From NCBI RefSeq assembly GCF_026810225.1, contig NZ_CP113865.1, positions 156,001-220,000 on the forward strand: DNA of 64,000 bases. Reading direction: 5' to 3'. A program made the position numbers and the translations under genes. This DNA is from Caldicellulosiruptor morganii (GTDB taxonomy: Bacteria; Bacillota; Thermoanaerobacteria; Caldicellulosiruptorales; Caldicellulosiruptoraceae). The notes beneath the pieces are model-generated. The model saw only the letters and a list, made by a program, of their open reading frames with translations. It was not told the origin of the DNA and made no database searches. Shown here piece by piece: positions 26,725-35,522 of this stretch. The first letter of the stretch is position 1. Each line of letters starts with the position of its first letter.

Positions 26725-27285
26725 ATGAAAGAAAATAAAGACCTGATATTGTGGTATTTGATAAAAGAGTTAACTGACCATTGCTCATGTACCGGCAACA
26801 AGGTTGGTAAGAAATTTTTGCAAAAAGTGGTTTATTTGTTGCAGAGAAAGGGCTTAAACCTCAACTATAATTTTTCAATCCACTATTATGGACCGTACAG
26901 TAGCCAGTTAGAATATGATATACACAGATTAGAAATGAATGGTTTGGTAAAGATTGATCCAAAAGATGGATATACTCATGAAATAATTCCTGTAGAACTA
27001 TCTAATGATGAAAAATACTTTAGCAATATTATAGAAACAATAGAATCAAAAGAGATTAAAGATTTAATAAAAAACTTGTCGAGCTTTAACGCTTATGAAT
27101 TGGAATTAGTTGCAACAGTGGACTATGTGATAAATCAACTAAAAATTCAGGGTATGAATGAACTAAATAAAAGAGAAATTATAGAAAAAGTGAAAAGGTT
27201 AAAAGGAAGTAAATATACTGAGGAAAAAATAGGTGAAGTCATTAAGTTTTTGGAAGACAATGGTTTTGTAAAAATAGAAGTTTAA
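26725..27285 (+). CDS. YwgA-like protein (Panacea/SocA-like N-terminus), partner of HD hydrolase
   Basis: A 186-residue soluble protein. The block KKFLQKVVYLLQRKGL...HYYGPYSSQLEYDIHRLEMNGLV resembles YwgA and the start of SocA/DUF4065 antitoxin-like proteins; the C-terminal part is a charged helical region resembling a winged helix. RBS AAGGGGG lies 10 bp before ATG. It is cotranscribed with the HD hydrolase. Whether it restrains, targets or senses for that enzyme is unknown; the conserved pairing is the main clue. Confidence 0.6.
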   Translation: MKENKDLILWYLIKELTDHCSCTGNKVGKKFLQKVVYLLQRKGLNLNYNFSIHYYGPYSSQLEYDIHRLEMNGLVKIDPKDGYTHEIIPVELSNDEKYFSNIIETIESKEIKDLIKNLSSFNAYELELVATVDYVINQLKIQGMNELNKREIIEKVKRLKGSKYTEEKIGEVIKFLEDNGFVKIEV

Positions 27286-27526
27286 ACAGATGAAGAGAAT
27301 AAATTAAAAGGGATGCTTTTCAACCTTGTTCAATAGCTTGTTTTTATATATGCTCAATTTTTTCTGGTTTTTTATAACCAAGGGTGGGTATTTAATTTAG
27401 TCCGCCTTTTTTGTTTGGTTTCATTGTCAATCAGCTGGATAGATATACTTGAATGTCTATCTTTTTTATGCTTTATCAGAGGTAACCTTTGATTTAAAAG
27501 AAAAAATTGAAGGTAAAGATAAATTA

Positions 27527-27566
27527 AAGGGACTTGCCTCAATTTTTTGGCACAGTCCCTTGTTTT
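27527..27566 (+). terminator. Terminator-like hairpin, near-copy of 24477-24519
   Basis: AAGGGACTTGCC...TTTGGCACAGTCCCTT followed by GTTTT. It differs from the block at 24477 at only two positions over 41 nt. It lies between the convergent HD/YwgA and Uma2 genes and can serve both. The 27286-27526 stretch is otherwise AT-rich with no gene I can support. Confidence 0.7.
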
Positions 27567-27570
27567 GTAA

Positions 27571-28146
27571 TTATCTTATCACACAAAATATTTCATCAAC
27601 ATCCAAAATAAGATTGTCAAATACCTTTATTCTCATACCTTTCCTGTATTTATTAATAGAGCAGTACCTACCATTGATGTTATTACCGTAAACTTCAATG
27701 CACTCATTTGAAATATCAACTATCCAGTATTCAGGTACTTGAAATTTCTCATAAACAGAAAGTTTGATTGTTCTGTCACGGTGCTCTGTAGAATATGATA
27801 GTATTTCAACAACCAAGCGGGGAATTCCCCTGTATTTGGGTCCATGAAAAAGTTTGGTGTTGCAGCATATCATTACATCTGGCTGAAATTCATAAATTTC
27901 ATTTTGATTTTCAAACACAACAGCAACATCGCTTGTAAAAACTTCGCACATGCCACCAAATCCCAGGTGATTTATAAAAGCCATTGCGATTTTGTTCTTT
28001 ACCCTATCATGGTTTGGATGAGCAGGGGCCATAGAAAAGATAAAGCCATTGTCATATTCAATTTTAAATCGGGTTTCCTCTTTTTGGAGAGTCAAAAATT
28101 CTTCGTAGGTGTAATACTCATATTTGTTGGGAAAGCTTGTTTCCAA
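27571..28146 (-). CDS. Uma2-family (DUF820) restriction-endonuclease-fold protein
   Basis: About 191 residues from a TTG at 28146, preceded by AAGGGTGG; an upstream in-frame start at 28188 is possible. The family has a PD-(D/E)xK fold. Visible elements are YTYEEFLTL, NHDRVKNKIAMAF, the metal-site candidates FQPDVMICC and PRLVVEILSYSTEHRD, and KLSVYEKFQVPEYWIVD. This is the usual Uma2 order, D then E-x-(L). Function in bacteria is not established. Single gene, convergent with the HD/YwgA pair. Confidence 0.85.
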   Translation of the reverse strand: METSFPNKYEYYTYEEFLTLQKEETRFKIEYDNGFIFSMAPAHPNHDRVKNKIAMAFINHLGFGGMCEVFTSDVAVVFENQNEIYEFQPDVMICCNTKLFHGPKYRGIPRLVVEILSYSTEHRDRTIKLSVYEKFQVPEYWIVDISNECIEVYGNNINGRYCSINKYRKGMRIKVFDNLILDVDEIFCVIR

Positions 28147-28319
28147 TTTACAACCACCCTTGTTCACAATACAAACTTTTCTCTGCAATAATTATACCAC
28201 AAACTTTTGACTCATTACAGAAGAAGTAACAGAAAACCTCAAATTTTTAGAGCAGTGAAAAAGTCAAATAAGTGTTGAAAAATATGAAAATTATCTTTTT
28301 GCTCTGGATAAAAAATTGC

Positions 28320-28348
28320 TAAACAATTTCCAATAAAGGTGATATAAT
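28320..28348 (+). promoter_or_regulatory. Probable promoter of the third SLH gene
   Basis: TATAAT at 28343-28348 is clear. The -35 match, TAAACA at 28320-28325 (17-bp spacing), is weak. A further AT-rich leader runs to the AAGGAGAG ribosome site. Confidence 0.5.
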
Positions 28349-28407
28349 ATTCTCAATAGATTATTTTATAATTTTTCAAACCAATTTTATAAGGAGAGAA
28401 AAAAGAG

Positions 28408-31400
28408 ATGCGCAAAGTATTGAAAAAATTAGCTATTTTTTTCATTTTAGTTTGCTTTACAATCAACATGGCTGCTTTTGCTGGCATAGCAGCAAACACC
28501 CAGGCTTATGAACAGGCAGCACAGGTGTTAAAACAAAAAGGTGTTATGACAGGAGATACAAAGGGGAATCTCAATCTTGACAGGCCTTTAAAAAGGTCAG
28601 AAATTGCAAAAATGATGATAATTCTTCTTGGCAAAAAGCCTCTGGCAGATTTTTATGCAAACCAGAAAAAATCATCATTCAAAGATGTTGCTTCTTCACA
28701 CTGGGCGCTTGGCTACATAGAAGCTTGTAGAAATATAGGGCTTATAACAGGATATCCTGATGGAACATTTAAACCTGACCAGTATCTTAAAATGGAGGAG
28801 CTTACTGCAATTGTCATAAGATCGCTTGGTATAAAGGAAAACGAGCTGAAAGGGAAATATCCTTTAAACTACATCAGAAAAGCATATGATCTGGGCATTT
28901 ATTCTGGCATAGAAGCAGAGATTGAAACAGGGAAGCTTGCAACACGCGGCCAGACAGCTGTGATTTTATACAATGCATTTTTGAACCAGTCCCTGAAAGA
29001 AGCAAAACCTGTTTCAATTGAAGCTATAGACAGTACAACCGTAAAAATCACATTCGACAGAGAACTAAAAACACTTGATAGGTCAAGTTTTGCATTTGAC
29101 AGTGGCCTTTCTGTCCTGGATGTCAGATTTGCCGACTCAACAAAAAAGGTTGTTGAGATAAAGACTGCTACTCAGCAGGAAGGGAAAGAATACACATTTA
29201 TTTATAAAGGACAAACAACTGCATTGAAATTTACATCAAAGGTGATTCCATTTGGTCTAAGTGAGGATATAAAGGCAGAAAACCTTAAAAAGATAGACAT
29301 AAAATTCACAAAGGCAATTTCTCAAAGCCAGATTGATTCATTGCCAATCAAGGTATATGTCAACGACAAGGAAGATTCAACAGCAAAATTTGCAGTATCA
29401 CAGGATTTCAGGACGGTAAGCATAGTCTTCCAAAACAAGCTAAATCAGGGTGACAGGGTTAGAATTGTAATTTCAAACCTCATGTCGGAAACCGGGCAGA
29501 GCTTTAGCGTCACAAAAGAGGTATCATGTATGGATACCATTCAGCCCAAAGTGGTTGATTTTAAGGTTATCAACAGCAAAAAATTTAAAGTCATATTCAA
29601 TGAGCCGGTGGATAGCAGTTCAAATGGAAGTTTTAAGGTGTGTGATATAGCTTCTGCAGGTGCGACAATAAAGGTTGATGGAAACTACCTTTATGCTAAA
29701 GTGACACCGAAGTATGAAGAGAATGCAATCGAGATTGAAAACTACACACCGCTTTCAGATGGCAGCCACACAATAGAGATTTCTGATGCCAAAGATTTTG
29801 CAGGTTATAAAATGGTATATTATACAACCACATTTACAACAACTCTTGACAGAACAGCACCAAAGCATGTTGCTTTGAACTTGCTTGCAAATAATAGGCT
29901 GCAGCTTGTATTTGACGAGGAGATAAGGACAATTGATGGCAGCACTCCAACAGGAGAGTATGAAGTGTATCAGGCATCGGACAGCACAAACCATGCAATT
30001 GGTGCAAAGATAACCCTGCTCTCAGATGGGAAGACAGTTGACATTGCATTAAACCCTGCTTTAAAACTCGATGTCAGAGCGCTTGTATCTTTTGAGGTAA
30101 GGTACAGAAACGTCGAGGACTTACTTGGGAACAAAACTACAGAGTGGACTATAGTTTCCTCAAAAGCAAGTGATGATACAACAAAGCCTTCGGTGAAATC
30201 TGTTGAGGTTTTAGATGGAAATATCGTAAAGGTTACATTTTCAGAAAATGTCAATGCAAAGGACAGGGTATCTTCTTTCAAGCTTCTGTCCTCTGATGGA
30301 CAAACAATTTTGGATCAAGTTGCAAAAAGTGTATCTCAATTAAAAGAAAATGACTATTCAACATATTTGGTTGAATTCAGCTCTCTTGAAAAAGTTAACG
30401 GTGGGTCATACATCTTAAAAATCAGTGGTATTGCAGATGTGTCTGTAAGGGAAAATGTAATGGATGACGCTGCTTTATCTTTTGATGCAAAGGATACACT
30501 GCCGCCGACAATCACAGCTGCAATTGCAAAGTATGACTCTGCTTCTGACAATGATAAAATAGACATCTTCTTCTCAGAGACAATGGATGTTGAGAAATTG
30601 AAAAACCTGAGCAATTACTTTATAGGAAATGGTACTGCAACAATACCTATCTCAAGCATCAGGGGTGCTAAAGTTGATTATATATCGCCTTCGGCAAACA
30701 GGGTGACAATTATTGTCCCGGGTGCTGACGACAGAACACCTGGAAAGTGGTCATCTGCTGGCGGTGTTGTTGACAGGCTTGCAGCACCTACTTTGACCGA
30801 CACAGCAGGGAATTTCTTAGCCAATGCAACAATTGCAATGCCGTATTTGATTCTTGCCAACTTCAAAGGTGTATCACCGCAGGACATTGAGGTTTTGGCA
30901 ATTGACAAAAACACAATCCAGATAAAGGCACTGAATGACTATATATTTGCATCGTTTGACCCGGCTTCGATAATGTTCAGAAATGCCCAGAGCACAACCA
31001 GCCTCAATGGCAATCCTGATAATGACAAAATTATAAGCCTTGGAATTGTAAGCTATGTAATTAGTCCTGATAAAAAGATGGTCACATTAAAAACAGCAGT
31101 TTCGCTAACATCAGATGCCAGAGCCGATACAAATGACACGGGCCAGGAACCCGAGGAGCTAAAGATCTATACAACAGGTTCAGGTATAAAAGACCAGTTT
31201 GATCAGGTACTAACTATTCCGCCTACCTTAGATGTGAACTTTTATCCGAATATAAAACTTAAAGACAGAATTTCATCGCAGCAGCTATCTATATCTGCTG
31301 GCACAGGTCAAAACTCTGATACCATAGTTGTTGCGTTTGATGAGCCCATCATGGCTTTGCCGGGGATAAACAGTACAATTCTGGCAGCAGGAATTGAGCT

Positions 31401-31878
31401 CAAAGACGGCAGCATAACCCTTTTGCCCGATACCGATTATACAGCCTATACACAAAACGGTGTGCTTTATATAAAAGTCAAAAAGCCAGGGATTGTTGAC
31501 AGGTCAATTTCTGTTGAGATAAAAAGACCTGATTTGATTGTAGACTTAAATGGCAACCCGGCTGCTGCTTCAAAAGCTCAGGTTGTCGACCATGTGACAG
31601 AAAGAGTGGCACCTGATGTCTCAGCCGAGTTTTCCACAACTGATACAAGAAAGGTAAAGCTTACATTTTCAGAGCCAATGGACCCGGCAACACTTACTTC
31701 CCAGAACTTCTCCTGCGTTGCAGGCGGAAGTATAACAGGCTTTACAAAATCGCCGGATAACAGAGTGGTTGAAATAACATTTACAAACCCGCTGCCGCAG
31801 GGAAGCATAGTTAACATCTCACCAAATGTCAGGGACTTAGCAGGGAATTCTGTTTTAACGCAAGCTGTGAAGAAGTAA
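28408..31878 (+). CDS. SLH-domain S-layer-like protein with Ig-like repeats
   Basis: A 1156-residue secreted envelope protein with the same plan as the gene at 11584. Signal peptide (1-30) precedes three SLH modules (about 32-90, 91-150 and 151-200; SSFKDVASSHWALGYIEAC, GYPDGTFKPD). A long array of SbsA/Big-type domains follows, with recurring openings such as DTIQPKVVDFKV, DTTKPSVKSVEV and VTERVAPDVSAEF, and FSE[PN]-type strands. The C-terminal domain has the conserved LTFSEPMDPATLT. Anchored to secondary wall polymer, its Ig-like part would project outward. Monocistronic with its own promoter; no obvious terminator before the VapB gene. Confidence 0.9.
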   Translation: MRKVLKKLAIFFILVCFTINMAAFAGIAANTQAYEQAAQVLKQKGVMTGDTKGNLNLDRPLKRSEIAKMMIILLGKKPLADFYANQKKSSFKDVASSHWALGYIEACRNIGLITGYPDGTFKPDQYLKMEELTAIVIRSLGIKENELKGKYPLNYIRKAYDLGIYSGIEAEIETGKLATRGQTAVILYNAFLNQSLKEAKPVSIEAIDSTTVKITFDRELKTLDRSSFAFDSGLSVLDVRFADSTKKVVEIKTATQQEGKEYTFIYKGQTTALKFTSKVIPFGLSEDIKAENLKKIDIKFTKAISQSQIDSLPIKVYVNDKEDSTAKFAVSQDFRTVSIVFQNKLNQGDRVRIVISNLMSETGQSFSVTKEVSCMDTIQPKVVDFKVINSKKFKVIFNEPVDSSSNGSFKVCDIASAGATIKVDGNYLYAKVTPKYEENAIEIENYTPLSDGSHTIEISDAKDFAGYKMVYYTTTFTTTLDRTAPKHVALNLLANNRLQLVFDEEIRTIDGSTPTGEYEVYQASDSTNHAIGAKITLLSDGKTVDIALNPALKLDVRALVSFEVRYRNVEDLLGNKTTEWTIVSSKASDDTTKPSVKSVEVLDGNIVKVTFSENVNAKDRVSSFKLLSSDGQTILDQVAKSVSQLKENDYSTYLVEFSSLEKVNGGSYILKISGIADVSVRENVMDDAALSFDAKDTLPPTITAAIAKYDSASDNDKIDIFFSETMDVEKLKNLSNYFIGNGTATIPISSIRGAKVDYISPSANRVTIIVPGADDRTPGKWSSAGGVVDRLAAPTLTDTAGNFLANATIAMPYLILANFKGVSPQDIEVLAIDKNTIQIKALNDYIFASFDPASIMFRNAQSTTSLNGNPDNDKIISLGIVSYVISPDKKMVTLKTAVSLTSDARADTNDTGQEPEELKIYTTGSGIKDQFDQVLTIPPTLDVNFYPNIKLKDRISSQQLSISAGTGQNSDTIVVAFDEPIMALPGINSTILAAGIELKDGSITLLPDTDYTAYTQNGVLYIKVKKPGIVDRSISVEIKRPDLIVDLNGNPAAASKAQVVDHVTERVAPDVSAEFSTTDTRKVKLTFSEPMDPATLTSQNFSCVAGGSITGFTKSPDNRVVEITFTNPLPQGSIVNISPNVRDLAGNSVLTQAVKK

Positions 31879-31942
31879 GCGAATTTGTGATATAATTGTA
31901 TTTAGAAGAGTTTTTGCTTTATATCAAAGTGAGGTGTTTAAA

Positions 31943-32191
31943 ATGATATTAGATGCCAGAGAAATAATTTCTGACATTGATAAATATATGAAAATTATAG
32001 AAAAAGAAGAAATAATACTACAAAAAGATGGCAGAAAAATTGCCAGAATTGTCCCGATAAAGAGAAAGAAGAAAAGATCAGACAATACAAAAGAAATTTT
32101 AAAAGCTATTAAAGAATTAACAGGAATTGCAAAGGAACTTAATATGGATGCAGATGCACTAAGAGAGGAGAGAATTTTAGGTAGTGATTAA
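31943..32191 (+). CDS. vapB: VapB/Phd-type antitoxin
   Basis: An 82-residue protein with an AbrB/Phd-like N-terminus (ILDAREIISDIDKYM...EEIILQKDGRKIARIVPI) and a charged C-terminal tail expected to wrap the toxin. ATG 31943 has GAGGTG 7 bp upstream; GTG 31934 would overlap that site. It overlaps the PIN toxin gene by 8 bp. A TATAAT box lies at 31891-31896. Confidence 0.8.
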   Translation: MILDAREIISDIDKYMKIIEKEEIILQKDGRKIARIVPIKRKKKRSDNTKEILKAIKELTGIAKELNMDADALREERILGSD

Positions 32192-32600
32192 GGTTGTTAT
32201 TGATACAAACGTTGTTTTAGATTGGATATTAGGTAGAGAACCTTTTAAAGATACTGCTGAAAAAATGTTTGAAATTATAACACTAAGGGAAGATATAAAG
32301 GCATATGTGACTGCAAATAGTGTGACTGACATCTTTTATGTTGCTAAAAAAACAATGAAAGTTGACAAAATTAGAAATTTACTTCTGATAATATTCAAAA
32401 AAGTAGATATCGTAAGCATATTAAAAAGTGATATAATAAAATCATTAAAAAGTGACTATAAAGACTTAGAGGATGCATTACAAATTACTTGTGCTCTTAA
32501 GATACATGCAGATTACTTAATTACTCGTGATAAAGAAATGTATAGTAAAGAAATTAGAATAATAACACCAGAAGAGTTTATAAAAGTATTTTCCTCTTAA
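32184..32600 (+). CDS. vapC: PIN-domain ribonuclease toxin (VapC-like, PIN_3 family)
   Basis: A 138-residue PIN-domain RNase. The first acidic residue is in VVIDTNVVLDWIL, the middle acidic cluster is DLEDALQITCA, and the last is TRDKEMY near residue 115, before a typical IITPEEFI end. GTG start inside the antitoxin gene implies translational coupling and a type II toxin-antitoxin pair. Target RNA unknown. Confidence 0.85.
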   Translation: MIKVVIDTNVVLDWILGREPFKDTAEKMFEIITLREDIKAYVTANSVTDIFYVAKKTMKVDKIRNLLLIIFKKVDIVSILKSDIIKSLKSDYKDLEDALQITCALKIHADYLITRDKEMYSKEIRIITPEEFIKVFSS

Positions 32601-32613
32601 AACTCAAAAATAA

Positions 32614-32647
32614 AAAGAGGCTGTGGCAGTTTTTAAGCAGCCTCTTT
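32614..32647. terminator. Terminator after VapBC
   Basis: AAAGAGGCTG / CAGCCTCTTT, 10-bp perfect stem with a 14-nt loop, followed by TTTAAATTTTAC. It separates VapBC from queD. Confidence 0.8.
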
Positions 32648-32683
32648 AAATTTTACATTTTTTCAAAAAGGAGCGATTCTGCC

Positions 32684-33049
32684 ATGCTTTTAAAAAAAAT
32701 CTTCAAGTTTGATGCTGCGCACAACCTCACAAAATACCACGGAAAGTGCGAAAAGCTGCACGGGCACACATACAGGCTTGCTGTCACAGTCAAAGGGAAA
32801 CTGGATGACCAGGACATGGTGATGGACTTTGCACTTTTAAAAGACATTGTCCAAAAAGAGATAATAGCTATTTTAGACCATGCATATCTAAATGACATAA
32901 TCGAAAATCCAACAGCAGAAAACATTGCAAAGTGGATCTGGCAAAGGCTGTATGATAAAATCAAAGCACAAAACTGTGCTCTTTATGAGATTGAAGTCTG
33001 GGAAACAGAAGACAGTGGCGCTATTTACAGGGGTGAAGATGATGATTGA
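32684..33049 (+). CDS. queD: 6-carboxy-tetrahydropterin synthase QueD (PTPS family)
   Basis: A 121-residue zinc enzyme that converts dihydroneopterin triphosphate to 6-carboxytetrahydropterin, the second step to preQ0/queuosine. Zn-binding His are in FDAAHNL and LHGHTY; the catalytic Cys precedes them in KCEKLHGH; the DHAYLND and YEIEVWETEDSGA blocks carry the other active-site residues. The CxxxHGH arrangement favours QueD over eukaryotic-type PTPS. It overlaps FolE2, the enzyme producing its substrate. Confidence 0.9.
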   Translation: MLLKKIFKFDAAHNLTKYHGKCEKLHGHTYRLAVTVKGKLDDQDMVMDFALLKDIVQKEIIAILDHAYLNDIIENPTAENIAKWIWQRLYDKIKAQNCALYEIEVWETEDSGAIYRGEDDD

Positions 33050-33812
33050 TGTTCAGAGCCAGAAGGACTTTCGCGGCATCAGCATTCAAAAAGTTGGGAT
33101 AAAGGACTTAAACTGGCCAATTGTTGTGATGGACAGGGAAAACAGGACACAGACAACCATTGCAAAGATCACAGCAGCAGCAGAGCTAAAAGGGGATATG
33201 AGAGGCACCCATATGTCGCGATTTATTGAAGCAATAGATGAGCTGAATATTGTAGGACCAAAGGAGATAGAAAGACTTCTTGACAGGATAAAGGAAAAAC
33301 TTGACTCTCAAAAAGCCTATGTTCGCTTTGACTTTCCATATTTTATAAACAAAAGAACACCTGTGACAGGCACGCTCGCACCTTTGAAAGTTGACTGCTA
33401 TTTTGAAGCTGAAAAAGCTGAAAAGTTTGATTTAAAAGTGGGTGTGATAGTCCCTGTTCATACACTGTGCCCGTGCTCAAAAGAGATTTCTGAGTATGGT
33501 GCTCACAACCAGAGAGCGTATGTGACAATTGAGGTTAAAATGAAGCGGTTTATGTGGATTGAAGAGCTTGTTGAGATAGCAGAATCTTCTGCCTCATGCC
33601 CGCTGTATTCCATACTGAAAAGACCTGATGAGAAATGGGTCACAGAGCGTGCCTACCAGAACCCCAGGTTTGTTGAAGACCTTTTGCGCGAGGTTGTGGT
33701 TAAAATCAGCGCTGATGATCGCATCAAGTGGTACAGGGTTTTTGTTGAGAGCATAGAGAGCATTCATAACCACAATGCATTTGCATATATTGAAGGGGAG
33801 AATACAAAATGA
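33039..33812 (+). CDS. folE2: GTP cyclohydrolase IB (FolE2)
   Basis: A 257-residue GTP cyclohydrolase I of the FolE2 type, making dihydroneopterin triphosphate for folate or 7-deazaguanine synthesis. Family blocks visible: RENRTQTTIAKITAAAELKG, RGTHMSRFIE and the active-site region PVHTLCPCSKEISEYGAHNQ. I place the start at ATG 33039 (a second ATG is at 33042) with GGGGTGA upstream; it overlaps queD by 11 bp. FolE2 can use metals other than Zn, so it often serves under Zn limitation. Confidence 0.92.
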   Translation: MMIDVQSQKDFRGISIQKVGIKDLNWPIVVMDRENRTQTTIAKITAAAELKGDMRGTHMSRFIEAIDELNIVGPKEIERLLDRIKEKLDSQKAYVRFDFPYFINKRTPVTGTLAPLKVDCYFEAEKAEKFDLKVGVIVPVHTLCPCSKEISEYGAHNQRAYVTIEVKMKRFMWIEELVEIAESSASCPLYSILKRPDEKWVTERAYQNPRFVEDLLREVVVKISADDRIKWYRVFVESIESIHNHNAFAYIEGENTK

Positions 33813-33875
33813 TACAATTAAAGTAATAAATCGGCTTTTGAAAAAGCGAGGGAAGGTTTTAAAAACCGCATAATT

Positions 33876-35318
33876 ATGAAAAAGATAAAGATATACACAA
33901 AAAGGCTGTGGATAAGCATTGCAGTTTTGACATTTGGAATCTTATTTATTATTCTCCTTGTAAAGTGCCTGACAGCAAAAAATGTTCCGCCCCAGCAGGA
34001 CAATATAAGCTTTGTAAAAGAACTTTTTGGGCTAAAAGCGGCTCATCTTGTTGAAAGTGATATCAGGCTTGAAAAGCTTCCTGATGAGACTTTCATGTAC
34101 AAGTACCTTTTTGAAGATGAAAAGTCGAAGTATGAAATCTATATGAAAGAGAACCGCTCGGTTGTTTACTTTAAAAAGTATGTGCCGTCAGATGCTGTGA
34201 ACAGCTTTTCATTCAATGATGTAAAATCAAAAGCATTCAGGCTTCTTTACAGGCTTGCACCGTACACAAAGGGAAATGTTGACCTTTTTGTCACGCAGAC
34301 AAAAGACAGATACATCTGCAACTTTTACCGTGTTGAAGGGGATAAAAAGGTACTGTCAAATGAGGCAGTGGTTGTTTTCAACAGGGACAATGGGGAGCTT
34401 TTGGAATATAGTATAAACTGGTTTTCAAATATAAACTTTCAATCTGGCAGCAGAAAAGGGAATGAAGAGGATAGGATTTTAAAGAGTATAAAGGTTGTGC
34501 CTGCAATCAGCAGCGATTCTTTTTTGAAGTACACTACTTTGAACAACATTCTCTCTTTAAAAGACCTTTACTTTGACTATGCAGAAGGCAAGGTCTTTCC
34601 GGATATCAATTTAAGCCCGAATAGATTAAACATCAAGGAGTTCAACAGCTATGTTGAGTATGTTAAAAAGAAGGCGTCGGTTGAATATGTCAAACTAAAA
34701 TTTGGCAAAATTCTGAATATTCTTTCATCCGACCAGAGAAGGCTGGCATTTTCGGCATCTGAATTCAGGGTTGAACCCTCCGGTGGATATTCATACAAAA
34801 AAGATGGCTTGTACGGCAGTGTTGAAATATCTGCTGACAGGTTTGGAAATGTACTCAAAATGAAAGCAAACCTGAAGCCATCCGACAATATTAAAAAAAT
34901 AGAAACAAAGGTTTTGAACGACAGAGCAGAGCAGCTTGTGCAAACCCTGCTGGGAAAGTTTGTCACAGCTAAAATGTATACTTTTGACAGCCAGAAAGAA
35001 CACACCATCTCATACAGGTTTTATATTGGTGGTGCTCTGGTTATGGCAGGAAAGCTAAATATAACTTTTGACAGGCTCTCGGGGGGAATTACGTCGGTTG
35101 ACTTTGACCTTGGGATAAGACCGGAGTTCTTGGAAAAGGTAAAAGATGTAAAAGATACAGACGAGTATCTAAAGCTTGTAAAGTCGAGCGGGTTTGAAGA
35201 GGTGTATGTATTGACAAAAGACTATGGGAAAGTGTATCTTTTTGAAAAGAGTGTGGATGCGCACCTTGCACTAAAACCCAAATTTGACCTGACATATCTT
35301 ATGAATGCAGCAAAGTAG
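33876..35318 (+). CDS. Membrane-anchored YcdB/PepSY-like protein, function unknown
   Basis: A 480-residue protein with one N-terminal membrane helix (about 11-30) and a large external part. Repeating segments such as EDEKSKYEIYMKENRSVVYFKKY, KAFRLLYRLAP...VVFNRDNGELLEYSINW and a second similar half near residues 345-450 (RAEQLVQTLLG...ITFDRLSGGITSVDFD) suggest YcdB/PepSY-type modules, thought to act as propeptides or inhibitors for envelope proteases. No enzymatic motif. No strong ribosome site close to ATG 33876, so the start is uncertain. Confidence 0.6.
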   Translation: MKKIKIYTKRLWISIAVLTFGILFIILLVKCLTAKNVPPQQDNISFVKELFGLKAAHLVESDIRLEKLPDETFMYKYLFEDEKSKYEIYMKENRSVVYFKKYVPSDAVNSFSFNDVKSKAFRLLYRLAPYTKGNVDLFVTQTKDRYICNFYRVEGDKKVLSNEAVVVFNRDNGELLEYSINWFSNINFQSGSRKGNEEDRILKSIKVVPAISSDSFLKYTTLNNILSLKDLYFDYAEGKVFPDINLSPNRLNIKEFNSYVEYVKKKASVEYVKLKFGKILNILSSDQRRLAFSASEFRVEPSGGYSYKKDGLYGSVEISADRFGNVLKMKANLKPSDNIKKIETKVLNDRAEQLVQTLLGKFVTAKMYTFDSQKEHTISYRFYIGGALVMAGKLNITFDRLSGGITSVDFDLGIRPEFLEKVKDVKDTDEYLKLVKSSGFEEVYVLTKDYGKVYLFEKSVDAHLALKPKFDLTYLMNAAK

Positions 35319-35348
35319 AAAAAGGCAGAAAAGGGTGATTTGCTTAAG

Positions 35349-35464
35349 ATGGAGCTTCTTATCAAAAACGCCAGGATTCACACAATGGATAACAAAGGAG
35401 TAAGTCAACTACCCACCAGGTTGAGTGGGTGATTGTAAATGGGAAGGTTGTCTACAAAAAATAG
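35349..35464 (+). pseudogene. Amidohydrolase remnant with internal deletion
   Basis: The 5' end reads MELLIKNARIHTMDNKG, the opening of amidohydrolase-superfamily deaminases. After a short junction, another frame reads VEWVIVNGKVVYKK and a stop, the usual C-terminal end of the same family. The roughly 370 residues between are gone. The junction (TCAACTACCCACC ... GTGGGTG) is an inverted repeat resembling IS200/IS605 end hairpins, suggesting insertion and loss. 204-bp gap between neighbours is explained by this relic. Confidence 0.65.
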
Positions 35465-35522
35465 ACCTGTGAGCTTAAAATTCTAACACAAAAATTTTTG
35501 TAAAAAAGGATGTTTTGCTGCG

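Noticed and set aside
27449..27691. 80-codon forward ORF between YwgA-like and Uma2 genes
   Set aside because: It runs through the repeated terminator and into the antisense of the Uma2 gene; low-complexity product without motifs.
32610..32683. preQ1 riboswitch upstream of queD
   Set aside because: The AGAGGCTG hairpin lacks the conserved CUACACC and A-rich tail of preQ1 aptamers; it is a plain terminator after VapBC.
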